Shown in pieces: positions 8,424 to 20,156 of a stretch of DNA of 64,000 nucleotides (position 1 is the stretch's first letter; the number at the start of each line of letters is the position of its first letter). The stretch is from Rhizobiaceae bacterium (GTDB taxonomy: Bacteria > Pseudomonadota > Alphaproteobacteria > Rhizobiales > Rhizobiaceae). The notes below the pieces were generated by a model. It did no database searches. It was not told the DNA's origin and was given only the letters and a program-made list of their open reading frames with translations. The translations under genes and the position numbers were made by a program. The stretch is taken from NCBI GenBank assembly GCA_025698895.1, contig JAILWO010000001.1, positions 278,501 through 342,500 on the forward strand, in the 5' to 3' direction.

Positions 8424-8788
8424 CAGCTCCCCCGATACGTCGAATAGCCGAAGGGTGAGAGCAGCAGCGGCACGTGATAATGCGCCTGCTGCGCCATGCC
8501 GAAGCGGATCGGGATCTGGTCGAGGAAGAGCGGATCGGGCAGGTCGGCGCCCCCGGCCTTCAGGTAATCGCCCGCGAAGAAGACCAGTTCGTACTGTCCC
8601 GTCTGGAATGCCTCCCCCTCCAGCAGCGGCGCGTCGCACCGGCCGTCGGAATTCGTCACCGCTTCGGCGGTCTTGCGATGCGAATTGCCGCTGACGCGGT
8701 AGAGCACGATCTTCAGCCCGGCCGCGGGCCTGCCTTTCGCCGTGTCCAGAACGTGGGTCGTGAGCCGTCCGCCGGCTGCCTGCGTCAT
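8423..8788 (-). CDS. uraH: 5-Hydroxyisourate hydrolase
   Basis: 121 residues, transthyretin-like fold. It hydrolyses 5-hydroxyisourate, made by PuuD, to OHCU. Active-site signatures are [14 protein letters not shown] at the N-terminus (His12), an Arg-containing segment (DGRCDAPLL near 48), and the C-terminal [18 protein letters not shown] with the diagnostic YRGS end. The start is the ATG after a divergent spacer shared with puuE. It is the first gene of the uraH-xdhA-xdhB-xdhC operon, an arrangement that puts enzymes either side of the urate oxidase step under one promoter. Confidence 0.96.
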   Translation of the reverse strand: MTQAAGGRLTTHVLDTAKGRPAAGLKIVLYRVSGNSHRKTAEAVTNSDGRCDAPLLEGEAFQTGQYELVFFAGDYLKAGGADLPDPLFLDQIPIRFGMAQQAHYHVPLLLSPFGYSTYRGS

Positions 8789-8956
8789 GTCCGTTCCCCT
8801 TGGTTCGCGCGAGACTATGCGACGGCGCGCGCCATGAAAACGGAGCGAGACGAAAACTCTTTCAAGTTTTGGCCAGGGAATGCGAGAAGGTGCTTTTGCT
8901 AGTCTCGAACCAATGACGGCCGACAGGCCGCGCCAATGGGAAAAGCCGCAGCCCCT

Positions 8957-10402
8957 ATGAACCCACCCCGCTATCCCCGCGATATGCGCGGCTACGGCCG
9001 CCACAGGCCTCACGCCGACTGGCCGGGCGGCGCGGCGGTCTGCGTGCAGTTCGTCGTCAATTACGAGGAAGGCGGCGAGAACTGCGTCCTGCATGGCGAC
9101 GCGGCCTCGGAAGCCTTCTTGTCCGAGATCGTCGGCGCCCAGCCCTGGCCCGGCAAGCGCCACTGGAACATGGAGTCGATCTACGACTATGGCGCGCGGG
9201 CCGGCTTCTGGCGTCTGCACCGCATGTTCACGCAGGCCGGCATTCCCGTTACCGTCTACGGCGTGGCATCCGCGCTGGCGCGTTCGCCGGATCAGGTCGC
9301 GGCCATGAAGGAAGCCGGCTGGGAGATCGCCTCGCACGGACTGAAATGGATCGACTATCGCGATCATGACGAAGCGACCGAGCGCGCCGATCTGGCCGAA
9401 GCGATCCGGCTTCATGCCGAGGTGGTTGGGGAGCGGCCGCGCGGGCTTTATCTCGGTCGCACCTCCGCCCATTCGGTGCGGCTTGCCGCGGCCGAGGGCG
9501 GCTTCGACTGGATCTCCGACACCTATGACGACGATCTGCCCTACTGGCTCGACCATGACGGGCACGGGAATCCGATCGCCCCGCAACTCGTCATCCCCTA
9601 TACGCTCGACGCCAACGACATGCGCTTCGCCACCGCGCAGGGTTTCAATTGCGGCGACCAGTTCTTCGCCTATCTCAAGGACGCCTTCGACACGCTGCTG
9701 GCCGAGGGGGACGGCGGCGGCGCGGCGATGATGAGCATCGGCCTTCACTGCCGCCTGATCGGTCGGCCGGGCCGGGCCGCCGCCCTTAGGCGGTTCATCG
9801 ACTACGTGAAGGGCCACGGGGACCGGGCCTGGATCGCGACACGAGGCGAGATCGCCGCGCACTGGCGCGCGCGCCACCCCTACGCGCCGCACGGCCTGCG
9901 TCCTTCGCGCATGGATCGCGACGATTTCGTCGCCCGCTTCGGCTCGATATTCGAGCATTCGCCGTGGATCGCCGAACGCGCATACATGCTCGAACTCGGC
10001 GCGGCGCACGACAGCGCCGAAGGGCTGCACAATGCGCTGGCGCGTGTGTTTCGTTCCGCCACCACGGACGAACGGCTCGGCGTGCTTCGCGCCCATCCCG
10101 ATCTCGCCGGCAAGTTGGCGCAGGCCAGGCGGCTGACGGCCGAATCCACCGCCGAACAGGCTTCCGCCGGCCTCGACGCGCTGACCGACGCGGAACGGAC
10201 CCGCTTCACCGAACTCAACGCCGCCTATGTGGAGAAGTTCGGCTTCCCGTTCATCATCGCGGTCAAGGACAACACCAAGGCGAGCATCCTCGCCGCTTTC
10301 GAGCGCCGCATCGCCAACGACCGTGACGGGGAATTCACGACCGCCTGCCGGCAGGTCGAACGGATCGCGCAATTGCGCCTGAGAGACATTCTGCCTGCCT
10401 GA
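8957..10402 (+). CDS. puuE: Fused allantoinase PuuE and OHCU decarboxylase
   Basis: About 481 residues with two catalytic domains. Residues 1-310 are a polysaccharide-deacetylase-fold allantoinase (PuuE type: [52 protein letters not shown]). Residues about 320-481 are an OHCU decarboxylase ([26 protein letters not shown] with the catalytic His, and [12 protein letters not shown]), which makes S-allantoin from OHCU. So one chain performs two successive steps. The start was placed at the second Met (MNPPRYPRD), as in homologs; an ATG 21 bp upstream is an alternative. It is divergent from uraH and heads puuE-allE-allA. Confidence 0.93.
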   Translation: MNPPRYPRDMRGYGRHRPHADWPGGAAVCVQFVVNYEEGGENCVLHGDAASEAFLSEIVGAQPWPGKRHWNMESIYDYGARAGFWRLHRMFTQAGIPVTVYGVASALARSPDQVAAMKEAGWEIASHGLKWIDYRDHDEATERADLAEAIRLHAEVVGERPRGLYLGRTSAHSVRLAAAEGGFDWISDTYDDDLPYWLDHDGHGNPIAPQLVIPYTLDANDMRFATAQGFNCGDQFFAYLKDAFDTLLAEGDGGGAAMMSIGLHCRLIGRPGRAAALRRFIDYVKGHGDRAWIATRGEIAAHWRARHPYAPHGLRPSRMDRDDFVARFGSIFEHSPWIAERAYMLELGAAHDSAEGLHNALARVFRSATTDERLGVLRAHPDLAGKLAQARRLTAESTAEQASAGLDALTDAERTRFTELNAAYVEKFGFPFIIAVKDNTKASILAAFERRIANDRDGEFTTACRQVERIAQLRLRDILPA

Positions 10403-10407
10403 GGGAG

Positions 10408-11240
<833 letters not shown>

Positions 11241-11244
<4 letters not shown>

Positions 11245-11740
11245 GACGAATAATCGCCGAACCCTTGACGCGCGAGGCCTTCGCCGAATTCGGCGATGTC
11301 ATCGACACGGACTGGCCCGACCATTTCCCGATCAATGGCGGCATGACCGAGCGCTATCATGATCTCGCCCGGGTCGAGGCCGAGGGGCCGAATGCGCGCG
11401 TCTTGATCTCGATCTTCCGCGGCAAGCCCTATGCCTTCCCGCTCGAGCTGGCTATGGTCGAGCGTCACCCGTTCGGCTCGCAGGCCTTCATGCCGCTCGA
11501 GGGCCGGCCCTTCCTCGTCGTCGTATGCCATGACGGACAGGATGGTCCGGGCGAACCGCATGCCTTCATGACCGCCCCCGGGCAAGGCGTGTCCTATCCG
11601 CGAAATTGCTGGCACGCGGTCCTCACCTGCATCGACGAGCCGCAGGATTTTCTCGTGGTGGATCGTGGCGGCGACGGTTCCAATCTCGAGGAGCACCATT
11701 TCGACGAGCCATTCCAGATTCACCTGCCGGGCATGACCTT

Positions 11741-11744
<4 letters not shown>
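11241..11744 (+). CDS. allA: Ureidoglycolate lyase
   Basis: 167 residues, AllA family, cleaves (S)-ureidoglycolate to glyoxylate and urea. Visible signatures: N-terminal IIAEPLTREAFAEFGDVID, central ISIFRGKPYAFP and MVERHPFGSQAFMPLEGRP, and the C-terminal QGVSYPRNCWHAVLT with a conserved His. The last four bases (GTGA) overlap the GTG start of the next reading frame, so translation of the whole puuE-allE-allA-deaminase set is coupled. Confidence 0.93.
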
Positions 11745-12335
<591 letters not shown>

Positions 12336-12410
12336 TAGGCTTCGTCTGCGTGCCGGGCTTGATCCGCGCCGTGCCCTTGTGCCTCATGCGCCCGCACAGC
12401 GAGGACACGC

Positions 12411-14405
12411 ATGAAGACCGTCACCACCTTTCCGCGCCCGGTCGTCGAACATCCCGACATCGGCATCGTCATGCCGGACGGCTGCCGGCTTTCGGCGCGC
12501 ATCTGGCTGCCCGAGGACGCCGAGGCCGATCCGGTGCCCGCCATCCTGGAACATCTGCCCTACCGCAAGCGTGACGGCACGGTCGCCCGCGACGCGCTGA
12601 CCCATCCTTATTTTGCCGGTCACGGCTACGCGTCGATCCGCGTCGACATGCGCGGCAATGGCGATTCCGACGGCTTGATGACCGACGAATACACCGAGCA
12701 GGAACTGCAGGACGCCTGCGATGTCATCGCCTGGGCCGCCGCGCAGCCCTGGTGCAACGGCCGCGTCGGCATGATGGGCATCTCCTGGGGCGGCTTCAAC
12801 GGGCTGCAGGTCGCCGCGAAGGGACCGGCGGCGCTCAAGGCCGTCATCACGCTTTGCTCGACCGACGACCGCTATGCCGACGACATTCATTACAAGGGCG
12901 GCCTCCTGCTCAACGAGAATCTCGGCTGGGGCGCGACCATGCTGTCCTATTCCTCGCGCCCGCCGGACCCCGCCCTGGTCGGCGACGGATGGCGCCGGAT
13001 GTGGATGGACCGCCTCGAGAACGAACCCTTCCTCGCCGCGACCTGGCTCGGGCACCAGACGCGCGACGCCTACTGGAAGCACGGCTCGGTCTGCGAGGAC
13101 TTTTCGGCCATCGGCGCCGCCACGCTCGCCATCGGCGGCTGGCACGACGCCTACAAGAATACCGTCAGCCGCATCGTGACCGGCATCCAGCCTTACGCGC
13201 CCGCAAAGGGCATCGTCGGCCCGTGGCTGCACAAATATCCGCATTTCGCCGTGCCGCGCCCGGCGATCGGCTTCCTGCAGGAGGCGCTGCGCTGGTGGGA
13301 CCGCTGGCTCAAGGACATCGACACCGGCGTTCAGCACGATCCTGCCATGCGGCTCTACCTGATGGACTCGCTTCCGCCGGCGCAATGGTACGAGGAGCGG
13401 CCCGGCCGATGGATCGCCGAGGCGGCATGGCCGTCGCCGGTGATCGGCCACCGGACGCTGTCGCTGGGAGGCGAAACCGGCGGCGACGTGACGCTCCCCG
13501 CGACCGTCTCCTCGCCCCAGGATTGCGGCCTGGCCGGCGGCGAGTTCTGCGCCATCTGGCTTGGCCCCGAGCTTCCCGGCGATCAGCGCGAGGACGATGC
13601 GCGCTCGCTCTGTCTCGACCTGGATATCGGCGGGGCCGTCGACATCGTCGGCGGACCGCTCGTGCGGCTGCGCCTGTCGGCCGACAGGCCGTCGGCGATG
13701 CTCGCCGTGCGCCTGTGCGACGTGCGGCCGGACGGCTCCTCGACCCGCGTCACATGGGGCGTGCTCAATCTGGCGCATCGCGACGGCCACGAGCATCCTC
13801 GCGCCGTCGAGCCTGGCGCGATCATGGATATCGAACTCAGGCTCGACGACATCGCCTATGCCATGCCGGCCGGGCACCGGCTGCGCGTCGCCATATCCTC
13901 GACCTACTGGCCGATGGTGTGGCCGTCGCCCGAACCGGTCGCGCTGACCATCCATGCGGGCGAACTCGTTTTGCCGGTCCGCGATCGCGGCACGGGCCAC
14001 GAATGGCGTTTCGAGGAGCCCGAGGGTGCCGCGCCCTGGCGCCATGAGATGGTGCGCGAGCCGGCTCACGACCGCCGCATCGAACGCGACGCGAGCGGCC
14101 GTGTCGACCTCGTCATCGAGGATGATTTCGGCGCGGCCCGCGACCTCGACCATGGCCTGGTCGCCGGGACGGTCGCGCGCGAACGCTGGTCGATCCATCC
14201 TGACGATCCGCTGTCGGCATGTGGAAAAACCCACTGGACAGAAACGCTTTCGCGCGGGAACTGGTCGGTCCGCACGGAAACCCGCTCCACGATGCGATGC
14301 GACGCCGAAAATTTTCGGCTGAGCGCGCGCATCGAGGCGCGGGAGGGGGAAGAGCTTGTATTTGAAAGGAATTTCGAGGAATCGCTGCCGCGGCACCATG
14401 TATGA
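12411..14405 (+). CDS. CocE/NonD-family hydrolase (X-Pro dipeptidyl-peptidase S15 type)
   Basis: 664 residues. The alpha/beta-hydrolase domain (about 20-300) has the nucleophile motif GISWGGF (Ser125), an oxyanion region (LEHLPYRKRD near 48) and an inserted helical cap; the C-terminal half (about 340-560) is the jelly-roll domain of the CocE/X-Pro-dipeptidyl-peptidase family. No signal peptide is visible, so it is probably cytoplasmic. Enzymes of this family cleave esters or amides including acyl-peptides and cephalosporins; the substrate here is unknown. It is followed by a peptide-type ABC importer in the same direction, which suggests it processes the imported compound. Confidence 0.88.
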   Translation: MKTVTTFPRPVVEHPDIGIVMPDGCRLSARIWLPEDAEADPVPAILEHLPYRKRDGTVARDALTHPYFAGHGYASIRVDMRGNGDSDGLMTDEYTEQELQDACDVIAWAAAQPWCNGRVGMMGISWGGFNGLQVAAKGPAALKAVITLCSTDDRYADDIHYKGGLLLNENLGWGATMLSYSSRPPDPALVGDGWRRMWMDRLENEPFLAATWLGHQTRDAYWKHGSVCEDFSAIGAATLAIGGWHDAYKNTVSRIVTGIQPYAPAKGIVGPWLHKYPHFAVPRPAIGFLQEALRWWDRWLKDIDTGVQHDPAMRLYLMDSLPPAQWYEERPGRWIAEAAWPSPVIGHRTLSLGGETGGDVTLPATVSSPQDCGLAGGEFCAIWLGPELPGDQREDDARSLCLDLDIGGAVDIVGGPLVRLRLSADRPSAMLAVRLCDVRPDGSSTRVTWGVLNLAHRDGHEHPRAVEPGAIMDIELRLDDIAYAMPAGHRLRVAISSTYWPMVWPSPEPVALTIHAGELVLPVRDRGTGHEWRFEEPEGAAPWRHEMVREPAHDRRIERDASGRVDLVIEDDFGAARDLDHGLVAGTVARERWSIHPDDPLSACGKTHWTETLSRGNWSVRTETRSTMRCDAENFRLSARIEAREGEELVFERNFEESLPRHHV

Positions 14406-14411
14406 TCCAGG

Positions 14412-14428
14412 ATGGTTGATCCAACCAT
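14412..14428. promoter_or_regulatory. Candidate operator palindrome
   Basis: ATGGTTG and CAACCAT form a perfect 7-bp inverted repeat around a 3-bp centre (ATC), starting 7 bp after the CocE-type gene stop and about 130 bp before the ABC operon. The TGGT...ACCA shape resembles sites of GntR-family repressors. No such regulator is seen nearby, so the assignment is by shape and position. Confidence 0.4.
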
Positions 14429-14555
14429 GCCCCGCGATTTACGCCACGTAATGTCGCTTTCGGCCTTGCGGTCGCGCATGCTTAGCGGCCAATATTCCTG
14501 TCATAAGAAGACTTGAGTATCGCCTGGTCGATCCTAACAGAGTGAGGAACCTTCA

Positions 14556-16145
14556 ATGTCCGACGAACTGGATTTCCTGAGCCGCCACGTGGTGCGCGGC
14601 CGCTTGAGCCGGCGTGATTTTTTGGGGCGTGCCGCCGCGCTCGGTGTTTCCGCCACTTTCGCGAATTCGCTTCTCGCTTCCGCCGCGCGTGCTCAGGGCC
14701 CGGTCAAGGGCGGTACGCTAAAGGCCGGCATGCAGGGCGGTGAGTCCACCAACAGCCTCGACCCGGCTTCGTTCCTGAGCCAGGTCCCGTTCAATTTCGG
14801 CAAATGCTGGGGTGAATATCTGTGCCGCCTCAATCGCGACGGTTCGATCCAGAACCTGATAGCCGAGGAGATCGGCGCGTCGGACGATGCCACCACCTGG
14901 ACGATGAAGATCAAGCAGGGCGTCGAATTCCATAACGGCAAGACGCTGACGGCCGAGGATGTCGCCGCCACGCTGGAACGCCACACCAATGAGGAATCGA
15001 AGTCGGGCGCGCTCGGCATCATGAAGGGCATCACCGGCATCAAGGCGTCCGGCAACGAGGTGATCGTCGAGCTGGCCGAAGCCGACGCCGACTTCCCCTA
15101 TCTGATGGCGGACTACCACCTGATCATCCAGCCGAACGGCGGCAAGGACAACCCCGCCGAGGGCGTGTCGGCGGGCCCCTACAAGGTCGTCGTCAACGAG
15201 CCGGGCGTGCGCTATGTCGGCGAGAAGTTCGCCAACTACTGGGGCGGCGACGCGATGGGTCATGCCGATACCGTGGAGATCGTCGTCATCAACGACGCCA
15301 CGGCGCGCACCTCCGCCCTGCAGGGCGGCCAGGTCCACATGATCAACCGCGTCGAGCCCAAGATCGTCTCGCTGGTCGAGCGCGTGGCTGGCGTTACCAT
15401 CCAGAACGTGGCCGGCCGGGGCTTCTATCCGTTCAACATGTTCTGCGATACCCCGCCCTTCGACAACAACGACCTGCGCATGGCGCTCAAGCTCGCCATG
15501 AACCGCGAGGAGCTTCTGGACAAGATTCTGTTCGGCTATGGATCGGTCGGCAACGACTTCCCGATCAACGAGGCCTATCCGCTGTTCCCCGAGGGCATCG
15601 AGCAGCGTACCTTCGATCCCGAAGCGGCGGCCGCCGCCTACAAGAAATCCGGGCACTCGGGCTCCATCGTGCTGCGCACGTCCGATGTCGCCTTCCCCGG
15701 CGCCGTGGATGCCGCCCAGCTCTACCAGCAGTCCTGCGCACAGGCCGGCATCACCATCGAGATCAAGCGCGAGCCCGGCGACGGCTACTGGTCGGAAGTC
15801 TGGAACAAGCAGCCTTTCTCGCTCTCCTACTGGGGCGGGCGTTCCACGCAGAACCAGTTCTACTCCACCGCGCTCCTGTCGACGGCGGACTGGAACGACA
15901 CGCGCTGGAAGCGTCCCGAGTTCGACAAGATGCTGCTCACGGCGCGCGCCGAACTCGACGAGGACAAGCGCAAGGCCATCTATCGCGACATGGCGATCAT
16001 GCTGCGCGACGAAGGCGGTGTGATCGTGCCCTTCTTCAACGAGTTCATCGACGCGACCACCGACAAGGTCGGCGGCTACGAGAAGCATCCGGCCGCGGAA
16101 CTGATGGACGGCTACGCGCTCGCCGAGTGCTGGGTCGCGGCCTGA
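14556..16145 (+). CDS. Peptide/dipeptide-type ABC transporter, substrate-binding protein
   Basis: 529 residues, SBP_bac_5 family (DppA/OppA type). A twin-arginine signal (LSRRDFLGRAAALG, about residues 18-31) with a cleavage region near ARAQG implies Tat export to the periplasm. The mature domain shows the class signature (TTWTMKIKQGVEFHNGKTLTAED near 110). GAGGAACC before the ATG is a good ribosome site. It opens a four-gene operon with two permeases and a fused ATPase. The ligand is unknown; this class also carries opines, heme and other small compounds besides peptides. Confidence 0.93.
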   Translation: MSDELDFLSRHVVRGRLSRRDFLGRAAALGVSATFANSLLASAARAQGPVKGGTLKAGMQGGESTNSLDPASFLSQVPFNFGKCWGEYLCRLNRDGSIQNLIAEEIGASDDATTWTMKIKQGVEFHNGKTLTAEDVAATLERHTNEESKSGALGIMKGITGIKASGNEVIVELAEADADFPYLMADYHLIIQPNGGKDNPAEGVSAGPYKVVVNEPGVRYVGEKFANYWGGDAMGHADTVEIVVINDATARTSALQGGQVHMINRVEPKIVSLVERVAGVTIQNVAGRGFYPFNMFCDTPPFDNNDLRMALKLAMNREELLDKILFGYGSVGNDFPINEAYPLFPEGIEQRTFDPEAAAAAYKKSGHSGSIVLRTSDVAFPGAVDAAQLYQQSCAQAGITIEIKREPGDGYWSEVWNKQPFSLSYWGGRSTQNQFYSTALLSTADWNDTRWKRPEFDKMLLTARAELDEDKRKAIYRDMAIMLRDEGGVIVPFFNEFIDATTDKVGGYEKHPAAELMDGYALAECWVAA

Positions 16146-16158
16146 GCGGGCCGCGAAC

Positions 16159-17118
16159 GTGGGATCGCCCATCGTGAAACTCATCGCCCAGCGCATCGCG
16201 CTGGGCGTACTCCTCCTCCTCGCGGTTTCGGTGCTCATCTTCGCCGGAACCGAAATTCTGCCGGGCGATGTCGCCGCCTCCATCCTGGGCCAGGCCGCCA
16301 CGCCGCAGGCGCTCGCCAATCTGCGTGAGGAACTTGGCCTCAACGACCCGGCCATAGTCCGATATTTCAATTGGCTGGGCGGCGTGCTGACCGGCGACCT
16401 CGGCACGGCGCTGACGACGCGGCAGGATATCGCCACAACGCTGATGCCGCGCCTGTGGAACACGCTGTTCCTCGCCTTCTGGACTGCCGCCGTGGCGGTG
16501 CCTCTGGCGGTAATCCTCGGCCTGCTCGCCGTGCGCTATCGCAGCGGTCCGATCGACAAGGCCATTTCCGGCTTCGCGCTCGCCTCCACGTCCCTGCCCG
16601 AATTCTTCATCGGCTATCTGCTGATCCTGTTCTTCGCGGTGAAGCTGCAATGGTTCCCGTCGATCTCCACCGTCTATGACGGCATGCCGTTCTGGCAGAA
16701 GATACAGGCGATCGTGCTGCCCGGTACCGCGCTGCTCCTCGTCGTGCTCGCGCATATGATGCGCATGACGCGCGCCGCCATCCTCAACGTGATGCAGTCG
16801 GCCTATATCGAGACGGCCGAACTCAAGGGCCTGTCGCAGTTCGACATCATCCGCAAGCACGCCTTCCCCAACGCGATCGCGCCGATCGTCAACGTGGTCA
16901 TGCTCAACCTCGCCTTCCTCGTGGTCGGCGTCGTCGTGGTGGAAGTGATCTTCGTCTATCCCGGTATGGGCCAGTACCTCGTCGACCACGTTGCCAAGCG
17001 TGACGTGCCGGTGGTCCAGGCGGTCGGGCTGATCTTCGCGGCTGTCTACATCTCACTCAATATCGTCGCCGACATCGCCGCCATACTGGCGAATCCGCGC
17101 CTCAGGCATCCGAGGTGA
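16159..17118 (+). CDS. ABC transporter permease, DppB type
   Basis: 319 residues (GTG start), six predicted membrane helices. The N-terminal region reads LIAQRIALGVLLLLAVSVLIFAG and the C-terminal half holds the ATPase-contact EAA-type loop (ETAELKGLSQFDIIRKHAFPNA). A second GTG at 16174 would give an N-terminus closer to homologs (VKLIAQRIALG) and may be the true start. It forms the heterodimeric channel with the next permease. Confidence 0.92.
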   Translation: MGSPIVKLIAQRIALGVLLLLAVSVLIFAGTEILPGDVAASILGQAATPQALANLREELGLNDPAIVRYFNWLGGVLTGDLGTALTTRQDIATTLMPRLWNTLFLAFWTAAVAVPLAVILGLLAVRYRSGPIDKAISGFALASTSLPEFFIGYLLILFFAVKLQWFPSISTVYDGMPFWQKIQAIVLPGTALLLVVLAHMMRMTRAAILNVMQSAYIETAELKGLSQFDIIRKHAFPNAIAPIVNVVMLNLAFLVVGVVVVEVIFVYPGMGQYLVDHVAKRDVPVVQAVGLIFAAVYISLNIVADIAAILANPRLRHPR

Positions 17119-17122
17119 GCCC

Positions 17123-17941
17123 GTGCTGAAAACGATACCCGTCGGCTCGGCGCTCGGCCTCTTCTTCACGGTGCTGTTCCTGTTCGTGGCGATCTTCGCC
17201 CAGCTCATCGCGCCCTATCCCGGCAGCCAGATCATCGGCGGTGTCTGGGAGCCCATGTCGGCCGAGCACTGGCTCGGCACGGACAATCTCGGCCGCGACC
17301 TGCTCTCGCGCATGATCTACGGCGCCCAGGTCACGATCTTCATCTCGGTCGCCGCCACCGCGCTGTCCTTCACGCTGGGCTCGGTTCTCGGCTTCGCCGC
17401 CGCCGTCATCGGCGGCTGGTTCGAGACGGTGATGTCGCGCTTCGTCGACCTTCTCATGTCGATCCCGACCCTGATCTTCGGCCTCGTCATCCTGTCGGTG
17501 CTGCCCTCGACCATCCCCGTTCTGATCCTGGTCATGGGGATTCTGGATTCGACGCGCGTCTATCGACTCTCCCGGGCCGTCGCGGCCGACATCAACGTCA
17601 TGGATTTCGTTGAGGCCGCGCGGCTGCGCGGCGAAGGCACGCGCTGGATCATCTTCCGCGAGATCCTGCCCAACGCGCTGTCGCCGCTGGTGTCGGAACT
17701 CGGGCTTCGCTTCATCTACGCGGTCCTGTTCCTGTCGGCGCTGTCTTTCCTGGGCCTCGGGGTCCAGCCGCCCGCCGCGGACTGGGGCGGCATGGTGAAG
17801 GAAAACAAGGAAGGCATCGTGTTCGGCATCTCGGCCGCCCTGATCCCGGCCGGCGCGATCGCGGTTCTGGCGATCTCCGTCAACCTGGTCGCCGACTGGG
17901 TGCTTAACCGGACGTCGAGCCTGAAGGGAGGACGCGGCTGA
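17123..17941 (+). CDS. ABC transporter permease, DppC type
   Basis: 272 residues from a GTG start. Five to six hydrophobic segments, the family motif LGTDNLGRDLLSRMIYGAQ (about 50-70), and the EAA-type loop (EAARLRGEGTRWIIFREILPNALSPL) that docks with the ATPase. The stop overlaps the next start (TGATG at 17939-17943), so it is translationally coupled to the ATP-binding subunit. Confidence 0.94.
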   Translation: MLKTIPVGSALGLFFTVLFLFVAIFAQLIAPYPGSQIIGGVWEPMSAEHWLGTDNLGRDLLSRMIYGAQVTIFISVAATALSFTLGSVLGFAAAVIGGWFETVMSRFVDLLMSIPTLIFGLVILSVLPSTIPVLILVMGILDSTRVYRLSRAVAADINVMDFVEAARLRGEGTRWIIFREILPNALSPLVSELGLRFIYAVLFLSALSFLGLGVQPPAADWGGMVKENKEGIVFGISAALIPAGAIAVLAISVNLVADWVLNRTSSLKGGRG

Positions 17942-19617
17942 TGGTCGACACCGCCGAATCCGTGCCGCCCCGCCCGGCGGACGCTGAGCTCCTGCTTGAA
18001 ATCCGCAACCTGCGCATCGAGGCGCGGGTCTATCCGCCCGGGGAAGACCCGCGCGACGTCACCATCGTCGACGATGTCTCGCTGTCGCTTCCAAAGGGCA
18101 AGGTGCTGGGGCTGATCGGAGAATCCGGCGCCGGCAAGTCGACCATCGGCCTGTCGGCCATGGGCTATGGCCGCGGCGGGGTGAGGATCACGGGCGGCGA
18201 GGTCGTGCTTAACGGCCGCGACATCATGAAGGGCGGCATCCGTGGCTTCCGCAAATTGCGCGGCCGCGAGGTCTGCTATGTCGCGCAATCGGCCGCCGCC
18301 GCCTTCAATCCGGCTCACAAATTGATGGATCAGGTGGTCGAGGCCGCTCTGGTTCATGGCACGGCGACTCGCGCCGAGGCCGAGCGGCGCGCCAAGGCCC
18401 TGTTCAAGAAGCTCAGCCTGCCCAATCCCGATACGATCGGCGACCGCTATCCACATCAGGTGTCGGGCGGCCAGCTCCAGCGTGTCATGACGGCGATGGC
18501 GCTGTGCTCCGAACCTGACATGATCGTTTTCGACGAACCAACGACGGCGCTCGACGTCACCACCCAGATCGACGTACTGGCGGCCATCAAGGACGCCATC
18601 CGCGACACCGGCGTCGCCGCGCTCTACATCACCCACGATCTCGCGGTCGTGGCCCAGATCGCCGACGAGATCATGGTGCTGCGCCACGGCAAGCTGGTGG
18701 AGTGGGGCGGAACACGCCAGATCATCAAGGAACCCCGCAAGGAATACACCAACGCGCTCGTCTCGGTTCACCATATCGAGCACGTCGAACAGGCGCCGAC
18801 TCCGGCGCCGCTGCTCAAGGTCGAGAACGTGACGGCCGCCTATGGCGGCAGCGACGTCAAGGTCCTGAAGGACGTCTCGGTCGATATCCATCCGGGCCAG
18901 ACGCTCGCGGTCGTGGGCGAGTCCGGTTCGGGAAAGTCGACCCTTGCGCGCGCGATCACCGGTCTGCTGCCGCCGGAGGAGGGCACGATCACCTTCGACG
19001 GCCGCGTGCTGGCCAACGCATTGCACGACCGCACGCGCAACGATCTGCGCGAACTGCAGATGATCTATCAGATGGCGGATGTGGCGATGAACCCGCGCCA
19101 GACGGTGGGCACAATCATCGGTCGGCCGCTCGAATTCTACTTCAATCTCAGGGGCCGTGAGCGCGACGCCCGTGTCGCCGATCTTCTGGAAAAGATCGAG
19201 ATGGGCAAGGGCTTCATCGATCGCTACCCCGCCGAACTGTCCGGCGGCCAGAAGCAGCGCGTGTGCATCGCCCGCGCGCTGGCGGCCGACCCGAAGCTCA
19301 TCATCTGCGACGAGGTCACCTCCGCGCTCGACCCGCTCGTCGCCAATGGCATTCTCAAGCTGCTGCTCGGCCTGCAGAAGGAAGAGAACGTCGCCTATCT
19401 GTTCATCACCCACGACCTGGCGACAGTGAAGTCGATCGCCGATTCGATCGCCGTGATGTATCGCGGCGAGGTCGTCCGCTACGGACCGAAGACGCAGGTC
19501 CTGTCGCCGCCCTTCGACGACTATACAGACCTTCTGCTGCGCTCGGTTCCTGAGATGGAACTGGGCTGGCTCGAGAAGGCCATCGCCGGCCGGCGCATGG
19601 AAAGTGCTGGCAACTGA
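17941..19617 (+). CDS. Fused double ATP-binding subunit of the dipeptide-type ABC transporter
   Basis: 558 residues holding two complete ATPase domains in one chain (DppD-DppF type). The first has a Walker [10 protein letters not shown] near residue 61, VSGGQLQ signature near 175 and a Walker B VFDEPTT near 196; the second has GESGSGKST near 325, LSGGQKQR near 433 and a Walker [11 protein letters not shown] near 456. Both end with the H-loop (ITHDLA). Homologs are often two separate genes; the fusion is common in Rhizobiales. Drives import by the preceding permeases. Confidence 0.95.
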   Translation: MVDTAESVPPRPADAELLLEIRNLRIEARVYPPGEDPRDVTIVDDVSLSLPKGKVLGLIGESGAGKSTIGLSAMGYGRGGVRITGGEVVLNGRDIMKGGIRGFRKLRGREVCYVAQSAAAAFNPAHKLMDQVVEAALVHGTATRAEAERRAKALFKKLSLPNPDTIGDRYPHQVSGGQLQRVMTAMALCSEPDMIVFDEPTTALDVTTQIDVLAAIKDAIRDTGVAALYITHDLAVVAQIADEIMVLRHGKLVEWGGTRQIIKEPRKEYTNALVSVHHIEHVEQAPTPAPLLKVENVTAAYGGSDVKVLKDVSVDIHPGQTLAVVGESGSGKSTLARAITGLLPPEEGTITFDGRVLANALHDRTRNDLRELQMIYQMADVAMNPRQTVGTIIGRPLEFYFNLRGRERDARVADLLEKIEMGKGFIDRYPAELSGGQKQRVCIARALAADPKLIICDEVTSALDPLVANGILKLLLGLQKEENVAYLFITHDLATVKSIADSIAVMYRGEVVRYGPKTQVLSPPFDDYTDLLLRSVPEMELGWLEKAIAGRRMESAGN

Positions 19618-19619
19618 GC

Positions 19620-20156
19620 CTACTTGGTCTCGATCTGCCTGACGGTCAGATGCGGCGTGACAATCTTCTTGTACTGGATGTTCGGCGGCAGGAAGATGAC
19701 GAAGTGCTTGCGGTCCTCGATGTTCGTGGCGAACATGTTGCCGAGATAGGCCTCGATCAGCGTGCCGTTCCAGGTGGTGTGGTGCCTGGCCCGGGCAAAG
19801 GGGAAATCGTCATTGACGATGCGCACATTGTCCGTCGCATTGAGGCCCTGGCTCTCGCAGAAGGCGAGGAGCTTGCGGCCCCGCGACATGGTTTGCGCCA
19901 TCTTCTTGCCCGCGTCCGCGAAAGCCTTTTCGACTTTCGCGCTGAGCTTGGGCGCATAGATGGGTGTGGCCGACTTGGCACTGGGCCAGCTTGCCTTGAT
20001 GATCTCGCACAGGATATCGACGGATTGTGGCTTGCCCGGCATCGCCGCCGCGAGTTCCACGAGCACATCGGGCGCGAAGCGGAGATGGCCCGTGTTGCGC
20101 TGGGCTATGTCGGAAAGGCTTTGGGAGTGAGAGGTCAAGGGTCCGAAGTTGAGCAT
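19620..20156 (-). CDS. Hypothetical protein
   Basis: 178 residues, starting MLNFGPLTSH; an upstream in-frame extension to 20249 looks non-coding. I do not recognise a domain. Features: a helical middle section (APKLSAKVEKAFADAGKKMAQTM, written here in part), an ARHHTTWNG segment, and a polar C-terminal region (FVIFLPPNIQYKK). There is no signal peptide or membrane helix. It is convergent with the ABC ATPase gene (2 bp apart), with no obvious partner, and by eye its G+C is lower than that of the flanking operons. It could be a recent arrival. Confidence 0.55.
   Translation of the reverse strand: MLNFGPLTSHSQSLSDIAQRNTGHLRFAPDVLVELAAAMPGKPQSVDILCEIIKASWPSAKSATPIYAPKLSAKVEKAFADAGKKMAQTMSRGRKLLAFCESQGLNATDNVRIVNDDFPFARARHHTTWNGTLIEAYLGNMFATNIEDRKHFVIFLPPNIQYKKIVTPHLTVRQIETK

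Noticed and set aside
8789..10372. Long upstream extension of the uraH frame
   Set aside because: Covers the coding sequence of puuE antisense; uraH starts at MTQAAGG where the family begins.
12384..14399. 671-codon open frame on the minus strand
   Set aside because: Antisense shadow of the CocE-type gene, which has clear catalytic motifs.
14718..16463. 581-codon open frame on the minus strand
   Set aside because: Antisense to the dipeptide-binding protein gene with a Tat signal and good ribosome site; no recognisable protein.
17716..19413. 565-codon open frame on the minus strand
   Set aside because: Antisense to the fused ATPase gene, which has both Walker A motifs.
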